Source: SCUN01 sp964343975
Lineage (GTDB): Bacteria; Acidobacteriota; Vicinamibacteria; Vicinamibacterales; SCN-69-37
Length of the DNA stretch: 20,967 nucleotides
Assembly: GCA_964343975.1 (NCBI GenBank)
Contig: CAYFLU010000045.1
Location: forward strand, 1-20,967
Direction: 5' to 3'
The notes below the pieces were generated by a model, which saw nothing but the letters and a program-made list of their open reading frames with translations, was not told the DNA's origin and did not search any database. Below, one piece after another: positions 7,502 to 13,572 of this stretch; the first letter of the stretch is position 1; the number at the start of each line of letters is the position of its first letter. The position numbers and the translations under genes are program-made.

Positions 7502-8527
7502 TTGCGTGTGCCAGCAGCCGTGACGCAGGACTATCGGGACTTTTATCGCAACCGCCGGGTGATGATCACGGGCGGTCTGGGCTTCATCGGGTCGAATCTC
7601 GCCCATCAGCTCGTCGCGCTCGGTGCGGACGTCCTGCTCGTCGATTCGCTCATCCCCGACTACGGCGGCAACCTGTTCAACATCCACGGCATCGAGTCGA
7701 AGGTCACCGTCAACATCGCCGATGTGCGCCAGGCCTCCACGATGAGCTATCTCGTGCGCGGGCGGGATGTGATCTTCAACCTCGCGGGCCAGGTCAGTCA
7801 CATCGACTCGATGCGCGATCCGCACACGGATCTCGAGATCAATTGCGAGAGCCAGCTCACGATGCTCGAAGCGTGCCGGCAGCACAACCCGGACGCGAAG
7901 GTGATCTACGCGGGCACGCGTCAGATCTACGGCAAGCCCGACCGGTTGCCGGTGGACGAGTCACATCTGGTGCAGCCGACCGACATCAACGGCATCAACA
8001 AGGCCGCCGGCGAGCAGTACCACATCGTGTACAACAACGTCTTCGGCGTGCGCGCGTGCTCGCTCCGTCTCACCAACATCTTTGGACCGCGCCAGCTCAT
8101 CCGGCATAACCGCCAGGGCTTCATCGGCTGGTTCGTCCGCCTCGCCCTCGACGGCCAGACGATTCAGATCTACGGCGACGGCTCGCAGTTGCGCGATTTC
8201 GTGTTCGTGGATGACGCGGCCGATGCATTTCTGCGCGCGGGCGCCACGGATGCCGTGAACGGCGGCGTGTTCAACGTCGGCGGCGCCGAGCCGGTGAGTC
8301 ACAAGGATCTGGTGGCCATGCTCATCGAGGAAGCCGGCGCGGGCCAGATGCAGTTCATCGAATGGCCGGAAGAGAAACGACGCATCGACATCGGCTCGTT
8401 CTACTCGGACTCGACCAAATTCATCGCGGCCACCGGCTGGGAGCGGCGCACGTCCCTGCGTGACGGCCTCCACCGCACGCTCGCGTACTACCGCGCGCAT
8501 CGCGCACAGTATCTGGAGCAGGCATGA
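7502..8527 (+). CDS. NAD-dependent epimerase/dehydratase (extended SDR), sugar-nucleotide type
   Basis: This 341-residue extended short-chain dehydrogenase/reductase has the Rossmann motif TGGLGFIGSNL (GxxGxxG at 24-30). It resembles NDP-sugar epimerases and 4,6-dehydratases, and probably acts on a nucleotide sugar in the cytoplasm. Further support comes from FNLAGQVSHIDS, RLTNIFGPRQ and YGDGSQLRDFVFVDDAADA. The usual catalytic YxxxK reads N163-G-I-N-K167, and the usual Ser/Thr region reads YAGTRQIYG (136-144), so the tyrosine is missing. The exact reaction is not assignable. The start is uncertain: TTG at 7502 is the longest, and GTGs at 7508 and 7520 are alternatives. TTGACG-N17-TAGCGT at 7474-7502 is a weak promoter match that would favour GTG 7508 on a near-leaderless mRNA. 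It overlaps the aminotransferase gene as ATGA. Confidence 0.88.
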   Translation: MRVPAAVTQDYRDFYRNRRVMITGGLGFIGSNLAHQLVALGADVLLVDSLIPDYGGNLFNIHGIESKVTVNIADVRQASTMSYLVRGRDVIFNLAGQVSHIDSMRDPHTDLEINCESQLTMLEACRQHNPDAKVIYAGTRQIYGKPDRLPVDESHLVQPTDINGINKAAGEQYHIVYNNVFGVRACSLRLTNIFGPRQLIRHNRQGFIGWFVRLALDGQTIQIYGDGSQLRDFVFVDDAADAFLRAGATDAVNGGVFNVGGAEPVSHKDLVAMLIEEAGAGQMQFIEWPEEKRRIDIGSFYSDSTKFIAATGWERRTSLRDGLHRTLAYYRAHRAQYLEQA

Positions 8528-9624
8528 GCGCGACGGCCACGGTTCCCTTCATGGATTTGCGTCCGGGCGCAGACGCGCCCGACGTGCAGGCTGCCATTCA
8601 GCGGGTCATCGATCGCGGCTGGTTCATTCTCGGACCTGAACTCGCGGCGTTCGAAGACGAGTTCGCGGCCGCGATGGGCGGCCAGTACGCCGTGGGGGTC
8701 GGCACGGGCACGGATGCGATCGCGCTCCTGCTGCGGGCTCTCGGGATCGGGCCCGGCGACGAAGTGATCACCGCGCCGGTATCGGCGGCATACTCCGCGC
8801 TCGCGATCATGATGGCGGGCGCGCGGCCGGTCTTTGCCGATCTGAACCCGGCGCGTCTCACACTCGACCCGCGCGCCGCCGAAGCCGCGATCACGCCGCG
8901 CACGAAGGCGATCATGCCGGTGCATCTCTACGGTCAGCCGGCCGATCTGTCCGCGTTCCAGGCCATCTGCGCCCGCCACAATCTTGCGCTCGTCGAAGAT
9001 GCGTGTCAGGCGCATGGCGCCACGTGCGAAGGCCGGCCGGTGGGCACGTGGGGCGCCGGCGGCGCCTACAGCTTCTATCCGACGAAGAACCTCGGCGCGC
9101 TCGGCGACGGCGGCGCGGTCGTGACCAATGACGCAGCACTCGCGGCGCGCATCAAGCGCTTGCGCAACGGCGGCCAGACGGATCGGTACCACCACGCGGA
9201 ATTCGGACTCAACACCCGGCTCGACGAGATGCAGGCCGCGATTCTCCGCGCGCGCTTGCCGCGCCTCGCCGGCTGGACCGCCGCGCGACGCCGGCTCGCC
9301 GCGCGGTACCGGGAACGCCTCGCCACGAGCGCCATCACGGTGCCTCCGGCCTGCGATCCGGGGCACGTGTATCACCTGTTTCCGGTGCTCTCGCCCTCGC
9401 GCGAGGCGATCCGCGAAGCGCTCACCGCGCGCGGCATCGACACGCTGATCCACTACCCGGTGGCCTTGCCGCGGCAGGCCGCGCTGGCCTCGACACACCC
9501 GGCCGAGTGCCCGATCGCCGCGCGCGTGTCGGATGAGGTGTTTTCGCTGCCTCTTCACCCCGCGCTCCCCGAGGCCCATGTGGATCTGGTGGCCGAGGCC
9601 CTCACCGCGATCGCCCCGCGCTGA
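8524..9624 (+). CDS. DegT/DnrJ/EryC1/StrS-family sugar aminotransferase
   Basis: This is a PLP-dependent enzyme of 366 residues that most likely transfers an amino group from glutamate to a keto nucleotide sugar. The family signs are MDLRPG near the N-terminus, GTGTDAIALLLRALGIGPGDEVITAP, IMPVHLYGQPAD, VEDACQAHGA (PLP-ring aspartate region) and GAYSFYPTKNLGALGDGGAVVT. K188 in that last segment is the Schiff-base lysine. N-T-R-L-D-E-M-Q-A-A-I-L follows as usual. Its ATG overlaps the stop of the SDR gene (ATGA), so the two are translated together and probably act in one amino-sugar pathway. No nucleotidyltransferase or 4,6-dehydratase is nearby, so the sugar product is unknown. Confidence 0.93.
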   Translation: MSATATVPFMDLRPGADAPDVQAAIQRVIDRGWFILGPELAAFEDEFAAAMGGQYAVGVGTGTDAIALLLRALGIGPGDEVITAPVSAAYSALAIMMAGARPVFADLNPARLTLDPRAAEAAITPRTKAIMPVHLYGQPADLSAFQAICARHNLALVEDACQAHGATCEGRPVGTWGAGGAYSFYPTKNLGALGDGGAVVTNDAALAARIKRLRNGGQTDRYHHAEFGLNTRLDEMQAAILRARLPRLAGWTAARRRLAARYRERLATSAITVPPACDPGHVYHLFPVLSPSREAIREALTARGIDTLIHYPVALPRQAALASTHPAECPIAARVSDEVFSLPLHPALPEAHVDLVAEALTAIAPR

Positions 9625-9640
9625 GCGAGGCGCCCGGGTT

Positions 9641-9646
9641 TATACT
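9641..9646 (+). promoter_or_regulatory. -10-like element TATACT, 6 bases before an ATG
   Basis: TATACT matches the -10 consensus at five of six bases and ends 6 bases before the ATG of the STN-like gene. Transcription starting about 7 bases after a -10 would begin at the ATG itself, giving a leaderless mRNA. No -35 match is seen at 16-18 bases, and there is no ribosome site. Confidence 0.5.
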
Positions 9647-9652
9647 CAGGGC

Positions 9653-10297
9653 ATGCGGTATCTGGCTCCTGTGGTCCTTGCCTTGGCCACAGCTCTGGCG
9701 CCTGCCGGAGCTCAGGCCCAGACCTCGCCGGCTGCCCGCGCCCTCGACATCTCCTTCAACAACGGTCGCGTCACGCTCGTGGCGCAGAACGTCACCGTGC
9801 CCGAGATCATGAACGAGTGGGCGCGCAAGGGCGGCAGCAAAGTCATCAACGCCGAGAAGATGATCGGCGGACCGGTGACCTTCGAATTTCACAACATGCC
9901 GGAAGCGGTGGTCCTGCAATCCGTGCTGCGGAGCGCGTCGGGATTCATCGCGGCGCCGCGCCGACCGGGTGGTCCGCAGGGGCCGTCGCAGATCGAGCAG
10001 ATCCTGATTGTCGCCGTGAGCCGCGGGAATGCCTCGGCCGTAATCACGATGCCGACCGTGCTCGCCCCGCAACCCGTGTCGCTGCAGGGGTCGCCCGACG
10101 ATGACATTCCGCCCGTGCAACGGATGGGGCCGCAGCCGGCGCAACCGGGGCCGCAGCCGAATGCACCAAGCCCTCAGCCCAGTGCGCAGCCGACCGCGCC
10201 GATGACCTCCCCCACTCCCGGCACCGTGCTTTTGCCACCGGTGAAGCCGGGCACACCGGTCACGCCGGGCACGATCATCAAGTCTCCGACGACGTAG
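9653..10297 (+). CDS. Secreted protein with STN/secretin-like region and proline-rich tail
   Basis: This 214-residue protein starts with a clear signal peptide (MRYLAPVVLALATALAPAGAQA, cleavage after A22). Residues about 40-99 (VTLVAQNVTVPEIMNEWARKGG to VLQSVLRSASGF) resemble the STN or secretin N-domain, with the usual pattern of a short strand, a helix, GPVTFEFHNMP and a second helix. The tail from about 160 is low-complexity Pro/Gln/Ser/Thr. STN-like domains occur in secretins and TonB receptors, but no channel domain follows here, so a periplasmic accessory or binding role is a guess. The ATG at 9653 was chosen because it begins the signal peptide and sits 6 bases after TATACT. The gene ends 6 bases before the radical SAM coding region, in the same frame. 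Confidence 0.8.
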   Translation: MRYLAPVVLALATALAPAGAQAQTSPAARALDISFNNGRVTLVAQNVTVPEIMNEWARKGGSKVINAEKMIGGPVTFEFHNMPEAVVLQSVLRSASGFIAAPRRPGGPQGPSQIEQILIVAVSRGNASAVITMPTVLAPQPVSLQGSPDDDIPPVQRMGPQPAQPGPQPNAPSPQPSAQPTAPMTSPTPGTVLLPPVKPGTPVTPGTIIKSPTT

Positions 10298-10303
10298 GCG
10301 CAT

Positions 10304-11740
10304 CTGCTCGGCGCACGCACGCTCCTTCTCAATCCGCCGCTCGTTGACGGCGTCGCCTTCACTCGGCAGGGCCGGTGTCAGGAACGTGAAGACGTCCTCG
10401 GCACGACCAAGCCGCCGCTCACACTCGCGTGGCTGGCCGCCGAACTGCGTCGCGCGGGTCACGATGTCCGCCTCGTCGACCTCACGGCCTCACGCGAGAC
10501 CATCCCCCAACTGATCGACACGCTCACGCGCGATCAGTGGACGCCGACCCTCGTCATCTTTGCGAGCACGTTCCCCACGTGGGACGCGGATGCGCACGCC
10601 GTGTCTGCGCTCACCCGCGCGACGGGCGCCGTGACCATCGCCTTTGGTCCGCACGCCTCGAGCGCTCCCGCGCTCGCGATGGCACGCGCACCGCGCGAGA
10701 TCGACGGCCTGTTCGTCGGCGAACCGGAAGCCGCGGCCGTGGCACTGGCTGCGCTCGACCGGGCCGACGACTGGCGCCGCGTCGAGAGTCTCACCTTCCG
10801 ACAGCACGACCGCATCGTCGCGCACCAGCGCACCGGCCGCTTCGACGGGTTCACCACCGCGAGCGGCCCCGACTGGACGGGCGTGGACTTCGCCCATCAC
10901 CGGTTGCCGCTCGTCAACGCGCCGTACGCGCTGGTCGAGACCTCGCGCGGGTGCCCATACACGTGCGACTTCTGTGTGGCGCCGATCCATCAGGGCCACG
11001 TCTTCCGCTCGCGACCGCCCCAGCAGATCGTCGATGAGATGGCACGTGCGCAACGCGAGCGCGGCGTGGAGTACTTCTACTTCTGGGGCGACACCGTCAC
11101 GCTGAATCTGAAGACATTCGGCACACTCGCCGACACGTTGATTGCGCGTCAACTCGGTGTGCGCTGGCTGGCGAATGCGCGCGCCGACAACCTGGCGGAT
11201 CCACGCTTCGTCGATAAGTTGCGCGCGTCGGGCTGCTGGATGCTGTCGTTCGGCGTCGAGGCCTGGTCGTCGGATTCACGCGACGCGATGCACAAGAAGC
11301 TCGGCCAGAACGCGATTCACGCCGCCGTGAAGAATCTGCGACGCGCCGGCATCTACTCGTTCGCGTTCTTCATCCTCGGCTATCCGGGCGAGACCCGCGA
11401 GTCGATGGAGCGCACGATCGCCTTTTCGTCGGAGCTCGATGTGGACTTCGCGGGGTTCTACCCGGCCGTGCCGTACCCGGGCACGGTGATGGGGGACCGC
11501 GCGCGCGAGTCGGGCTGGCTCGCGGAGCCCGACAACTGGTCGCACCTCGAATACCACTACTACGCGATGCGCACCGGCACGCTCGATCCGCCGTCGGTGA
11601 TGGGGATGTTGTCGCGCGCGCGACGCCGCTTCTACGCGCGTCCGCGCTACGTCATGCGCCACGCCGGCGCACTGGCCCGGGTGGCGCTGTCGAAACCCGG
11701 CATCACGCGCCGGCTGGTGCAGCAGATGTTCGGGGGCTAG
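10304..11740 (+). CDS. B12-binding-type radical SAM protein (probable CTG or other unusual start)
   Basis: The radical SAM cluster is C217-PYT-C221-DF-C224 (CxxxCxxC). It is preceded by an N-terminal Rossmann-like region of the B12-binding type (TLLLNPPLVDGVAF, then RQGRCQERED, PPLTLAWLAAELRRAGHDVRLVDL). It is followed by FYFWGDTVTLN and FFILGYPGETRESMERTI. Members of this class modify lipids, pigments or antibiotics; the substrate is unknown. The coding frame is continuous from the stop of the STN gene (TAG 10295-10297). It contains no ATG, GTG or TTG before GTG 10601, which would delete about 99 conserved N-terminal residues. The CTG at 10304 (6 bases after the stop) is proposed as start, giving 478 residues. 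The stop TAG lies inside the 6-bp target duplicated by the insertion sequence, and the protein end (QQMFGG) appears intact. Confidence 0.82.
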   Translation: MLGARTLLLNPPLVDGVAFTRQGRCQEREDVLGTTKPPLTLAWLAAELRRAGHDVRLVDLTASRETIPQLIDTLTRDQWTPTLVIFASTFPTWDADAHAVSALTRATGAVTIAFGPHASSAPALAMARAPREIDGLFVGEPEAAAVALAALDRADDWRRVESLTFRQHDRIVAHQRTGRFDGFTTASGPDWTGVDFAHHRLPLVNAPYALVETSRGCPYTCDFCVAPIHQGHVFRSRPPQQIVDEMARAQRERGVEYFYFWGDTVTLNLKTFGTLADTLIARQLGVRWLANARADNLADPRFVDKLRASGCWMLSFGVEAWSSDSRDAMHKKLGQNAIHAAVKNLRRAGIYSFAFFILGYPGETRESMERTIAFSSELDVDFAGFYPAVPYPGTVMGDRARESGWLAEPDNWSHLEYHYYAMRTGTLDPPSVMGMLSRARRRFYARPRYVMRHAGALARVALSKPGITRRLVQQMFGG

Positions 11741-11741
11741 G
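11736..11741. repeat. Target site duplication GCTAGG, left copy
   Basis: GCTAGG directly precedes the left end of the insertion sequence and is repeated directly after its right end. The copy contains the TAG stop of the radical SAM gene. Confidence 0.9.
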
Positions 11742-11766
11742 TGTGAATGTCAAAGAGGTTGTTCAT
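11742..11766 (+). repeat. Left terminal inverted repeat of the IS481-type element
   Basis: It starts TGTGAATG and ends TTGTTCAT, matching the right end at 21 of 25 positions. The transposase stop codon lies 3 bases inside it. Confidence 0.9.
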
Positions 11767-11768
11767 AG

Positions 11769-12683
11769 CTAAGCAGCCTCTCGGAAACGCATCCACGGCG
11801 AGCGACGGCCCAAGCTCGCGTGCGGACGCTGGTGGTTGTAGAAGCGGAGATAGGGGCGGAGCGCGGTGGTGCGACGCGCGGAGCTGCCATACGGCCAGCG
11901 ATATGCCCACTCACGCAGGAGCGTTTGGATGAAGCGCTCGGCCTTGCCGTTGGTCTGTGGTCGATACGGTCGCGTGAAGCGCTGGCGGACGGCCCAGGTG
12001 CGGCAGGTGGCCGCGACCGCCGCGGCTTTGTAGGCAAAGCCGTTGTCCGTCAGCACCCGCCGGATGCGGATGCCGCGCCGACGGTACCACGCGAGCGCGC
12101 GTCGCACAAACCCGGCACACGTGATGGCATCCTCGCCCATCAGCACTTCGACGTAGGCGAGCCGCGTCGCATCATCAATCGCGACATGGAGCCATTCGTA
12201 GCCGGCTTGGCGCGTGCGTCGACGCCGATCGCCGTGAATGCGATGGCCCACGCCCCCCACAATGCGCCCGAGCCGCTTCCTGTCGATGTGGAGTAAGTCG
12301 CCCGCGTGCGCCCACTCGTACCGCTCGACGGGCGCCATCGGCTCGCACGCGGCCACGCGATTGAGTCCGAGGCGCGCCAACACGCGTGTGACGGTCGAGC
12401 GCGGTACGCCGAGCGCCGCGCTGATCTGCCAGGCGGTCGCGCGGGTCCGTCGCAAGCGCTCGATCGCCGCGACGAGGGCCCGCGGGGTCCGGCGGGGACT
12501 CGCATGCGGCCGCGACGGTCGATCCGCCAGCTGCGCGCCGCGCGTCAGCCATTTGGCGACCGTCCGCACACTGACGCCGGCGGCCTCGGCGGCTTGCCGT
12601 TGGGTCCAGCCTTGGCGACGGACGCGCTCGATGAGCAACTCGCGCTGATACACGTTGGTCTTGGCGTTACGATGGGACTTCAT
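11769..12683 (-). CDS. IS481-family DDE transposase
   Basis: This 304-residue transposase has an N-terminal helix-turn-helix (WTQRQAAEAAGVSVRTVAKWL, about 26-46), a second winged-helix-like segment (AWQISAALGVPRSTVTRVLARLG) and an rve/DDE catalytic domain. The catalytic triad is readable: D134 (LLHIDRKRLG), D213 (VLTDNGF) and E249 (NGKAERFIQTLLREW), with 35 residues between the second Asp and the Glu, as in IS481/IS3-type enzymes. The C-terminus LRFYNHQRPHASLGRRSP is typical. The start MKSHRNAKTN (ATG 12681-12683) was preferred over an upstream ATG at 12753-12755 because family members start this way and GGAGG lies 9 bases upstream. That ribosome site is inside a perfect GGAGG-T-CCTCC palindrome. 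No frameshift is seen, so the enzyme is probably functional. Confidence 0.95.
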   Translation of the reverse strand: MKSHRNAKTNVYQRELLIERVRRQGWTQRQAAEAAGVSVRTVAKWLTRGAQLADRPSRPHASPRRTPRALVAAIERLRRTRATAWQISAALGVPRSTVTRVLARLGLNRVAACEPMAPVERYEWAHAGDLLHIDRKRLGRIVGGVGHRIHGDRRRRTRQAGYEWLHVAIDDATRLAYVEVLMGEDAITCAGFVRRALAWYRRRGIRIRRVLTDNGFAYKAAAVAATCRTWAVRQRFTRPYRPQTNGKAERFIQTLLREWAYRWPYGSSARRTTALRPYLRFYNHQRPHASLGRRSPWMRFREAA

Positions 12684-12747
12684 TCGGGAGGACCTCCAGC
12701 AACAACGGTTAGGTGTGAGAACCCCCATTGTTTCCAGAGCCTTCCGA

Positions 12748-12772
12748 ATGAACAACGTCTATAGCATTCACA
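12748..12772 (-). repeat. Right terminal inverted repeat of the IS481-type element
   Basis: Read on the minus strand it starts TGTGAATGC and ends GTTGTTCAT, pairing with the left end. About 65 bases separate it from the transposase ATG. They must hold the transposase promoter; TTGTTC-N17-AACAAT is a weak candidate. Confidence 0.9.
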
Positions 12773-12778
12773 GCTAGG
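12773..12778. repeat. Target site duplication GCTAGG, right copy
   Basis: This is identical to 11736-11741 and directly abuts the right end of the element. It contains the TAG stop of the minus-strand glycosyltransferase gene (12774-12776). Confidence 0.9.
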
Positions 12779-13541
12779 ACGCGCGCTGCAGTCGCGTGAC
12801 GTCGCCGACGCTGAGGCGCTGGTACCGGCGAATCCGGCGTGACGGGTGCTTGAGCCGGAGCAGATACAAGTCGCGCAACTGCACGAAGTAGCCGGCCGCT
12901 TCACGCGTGCTCATCTTGCTTTCGCCGAGCTCACGGTCGTCAAAGCGAAACGGCACTTCCACGACGTGCCGCGGCGCCGCGCGCACAAGCAGTTCGAGGC
13001 AGATCTTGAACCCGCCCGCCTGAATCTGCACCCCACTCGCTACGTCGCGCCGGATGATGAAGAAGCCCGACGTCGCGTCGCGGATCGGGACGATCCCGCG
13101 CGCGAGCAAACACCCGACGCGCGACAGCAAACGACGCCCGAACGGCCAGTCCGGCGTGGAGCCGCCAGGAATGTAGCGGCTCCCGATCACGACGTCCGCG
13201 CCGGTCGACTGCATGGCGGCAAAGAGCACCGGGACGAGCGCCGGCGGGTGGCTGAAGTCCGCGTCCATGACACCGACGACCGGGGCGCTGGCAACGGCAA
13301 AGCCGGCGACTACCGCCGTGCCGAGCCCGAGCTTGCCGGCGCGACGCACGACCTTCATCGGCCGGGTACGCGCCAGTTCCTCGGCCAGCACACCCGTCCC
13401 GTCCGGCGAGTTGTCGTCCACGATCACGAGTTCGAGGGCGAGCGTGGCGGCGTCGGCGGCGGTGAACACGGCGTCGACCAGTTCGGCCAGCCGGTCGCGC
13501 TCGTTGTAGGTCGGCACCACGATCGTCACTGCGGGTGTCAC
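12774..13541 (-). CDS. Family 2 glycosyltransferase, DPM1-like polyprenyl-phosphate sugar transferase
   Basis: This 255-residue GT-A enzyme probably makes a polyprenyl-phosphate-linked hexose (mannose type) at the inner face of the membrane. Key motifs are VVPTYNERD at 8-16, IVDDNSPDGTG at 40-50, the metal-binding D93-A-D95 in VMDADFSHPP, GSRYIPGG at 120-127, ATSGFFIIRRD at 156-166, and PFRFDDRELGESKM at 197-210. All are characteristic of dolichol/polyprenol-phosphate mannose synthase-like proteins. No membrane segments follow, so it is the soluble type. The start GTG at 13539-13541 was chosen because it begins right before the first strand and lies exactly 6 bases after TATAGT. Longer forms would run through the promoter into the divergent gene. 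The stop lies in the insertion sequence target duplication. Confidence 0.9.
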   Translation of the reverse strand: MTPAVTIVVPTYNERDRLAELVDAVFTAADAATLALELVIVDDNSPDGTGVLAEELARTRPMKVVRRAGKLGLGTAVVAGFAVASAPVVGVMDADFSHPPALVPVLFAAMQSTGADVVIGSRYIPGGSTPDWPFGRRLLSRVGCLLARGIVPIRDATSGFFIIRRDVASGVQIQAGGFKICLELLVRAAPRHVVEVPFRFDDRELGESKMSTREAAGYFVQLRDLYLLRLKHPSRRIRRYQRLSVGDVTRLQRAS

Positions 13542-13547
13542 CGCTTG

Positions 13548-13555
13548 ACTATAAT
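13548..13555. promoter_or_regulatory. Shared bidirectional -10 element (ACTATAATTC core)
   Basis: On the plus strand TATAAT (13550-13555) is a perfect -10 for the GNAT gene. On the minus strand TATAGT (13553-13548) is a five-of-six -10 for the glycosyltransferase gene. The two hexamers share four bases. The glycosyltransferase GTG is 6 bases from its hexamer and probably leaderless. The GNAT leader would be about 11 bases starting with GGAG. No good -35 is seen on either side. Confidence 0.6.
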
Positions 13556-13572
13556 TCAAAGGAGTCACCCAC

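Larger units (their letters stand above)
11742..12772. mobile_element. Complete IS481-family insertion sequence (1031 bp)
   Basis: The element has one transposase gene on the minus strand. It is bounded by imperfect 25-bp terminal inverted repeats (21 of 25 matching, both starting TGTGAATG and ending TTGTTCAT) and by 6-bp direct repeats GCTAGG. Size, single-ORF structure and TGT-type ends fit IS481. The intact ends, clean duplication and full-length transposase suggest a recent and possibly active copy. It lies between the convergent radical SAM and glycosyltransferase genes and disrupts neither. Confidence 0.94.

Noticed and set aside
8488..9579. A 363-codon minus-strand frame opposite the aminotransferase
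   Set aside because: It is antisense to a well-supported gene, Arg-rich, with no domain or promoter.
9533..9652. An N-terminal extension of the STN-like protein into the aminotransferase gene
   Set aside because: The signal peptide starts at ATG 9653, and the extension is an out-of-frame Arg/Pro-rich read of the aminotransferase end.
10145..10290. Pro/Gln-rich repeats in the STN-like gene as a DNA repeat array
   Set aside because: The units are irregular in sequence and length; they encode a low-complexity protein tail and not a CRISPR or tandem repeat.
11747..12764. Plus-strand open frames inside the insertion sequence
   Set aside because: They are shadows of the transposase gene; no second IS protein is expected for IS481, and no motifs were found.
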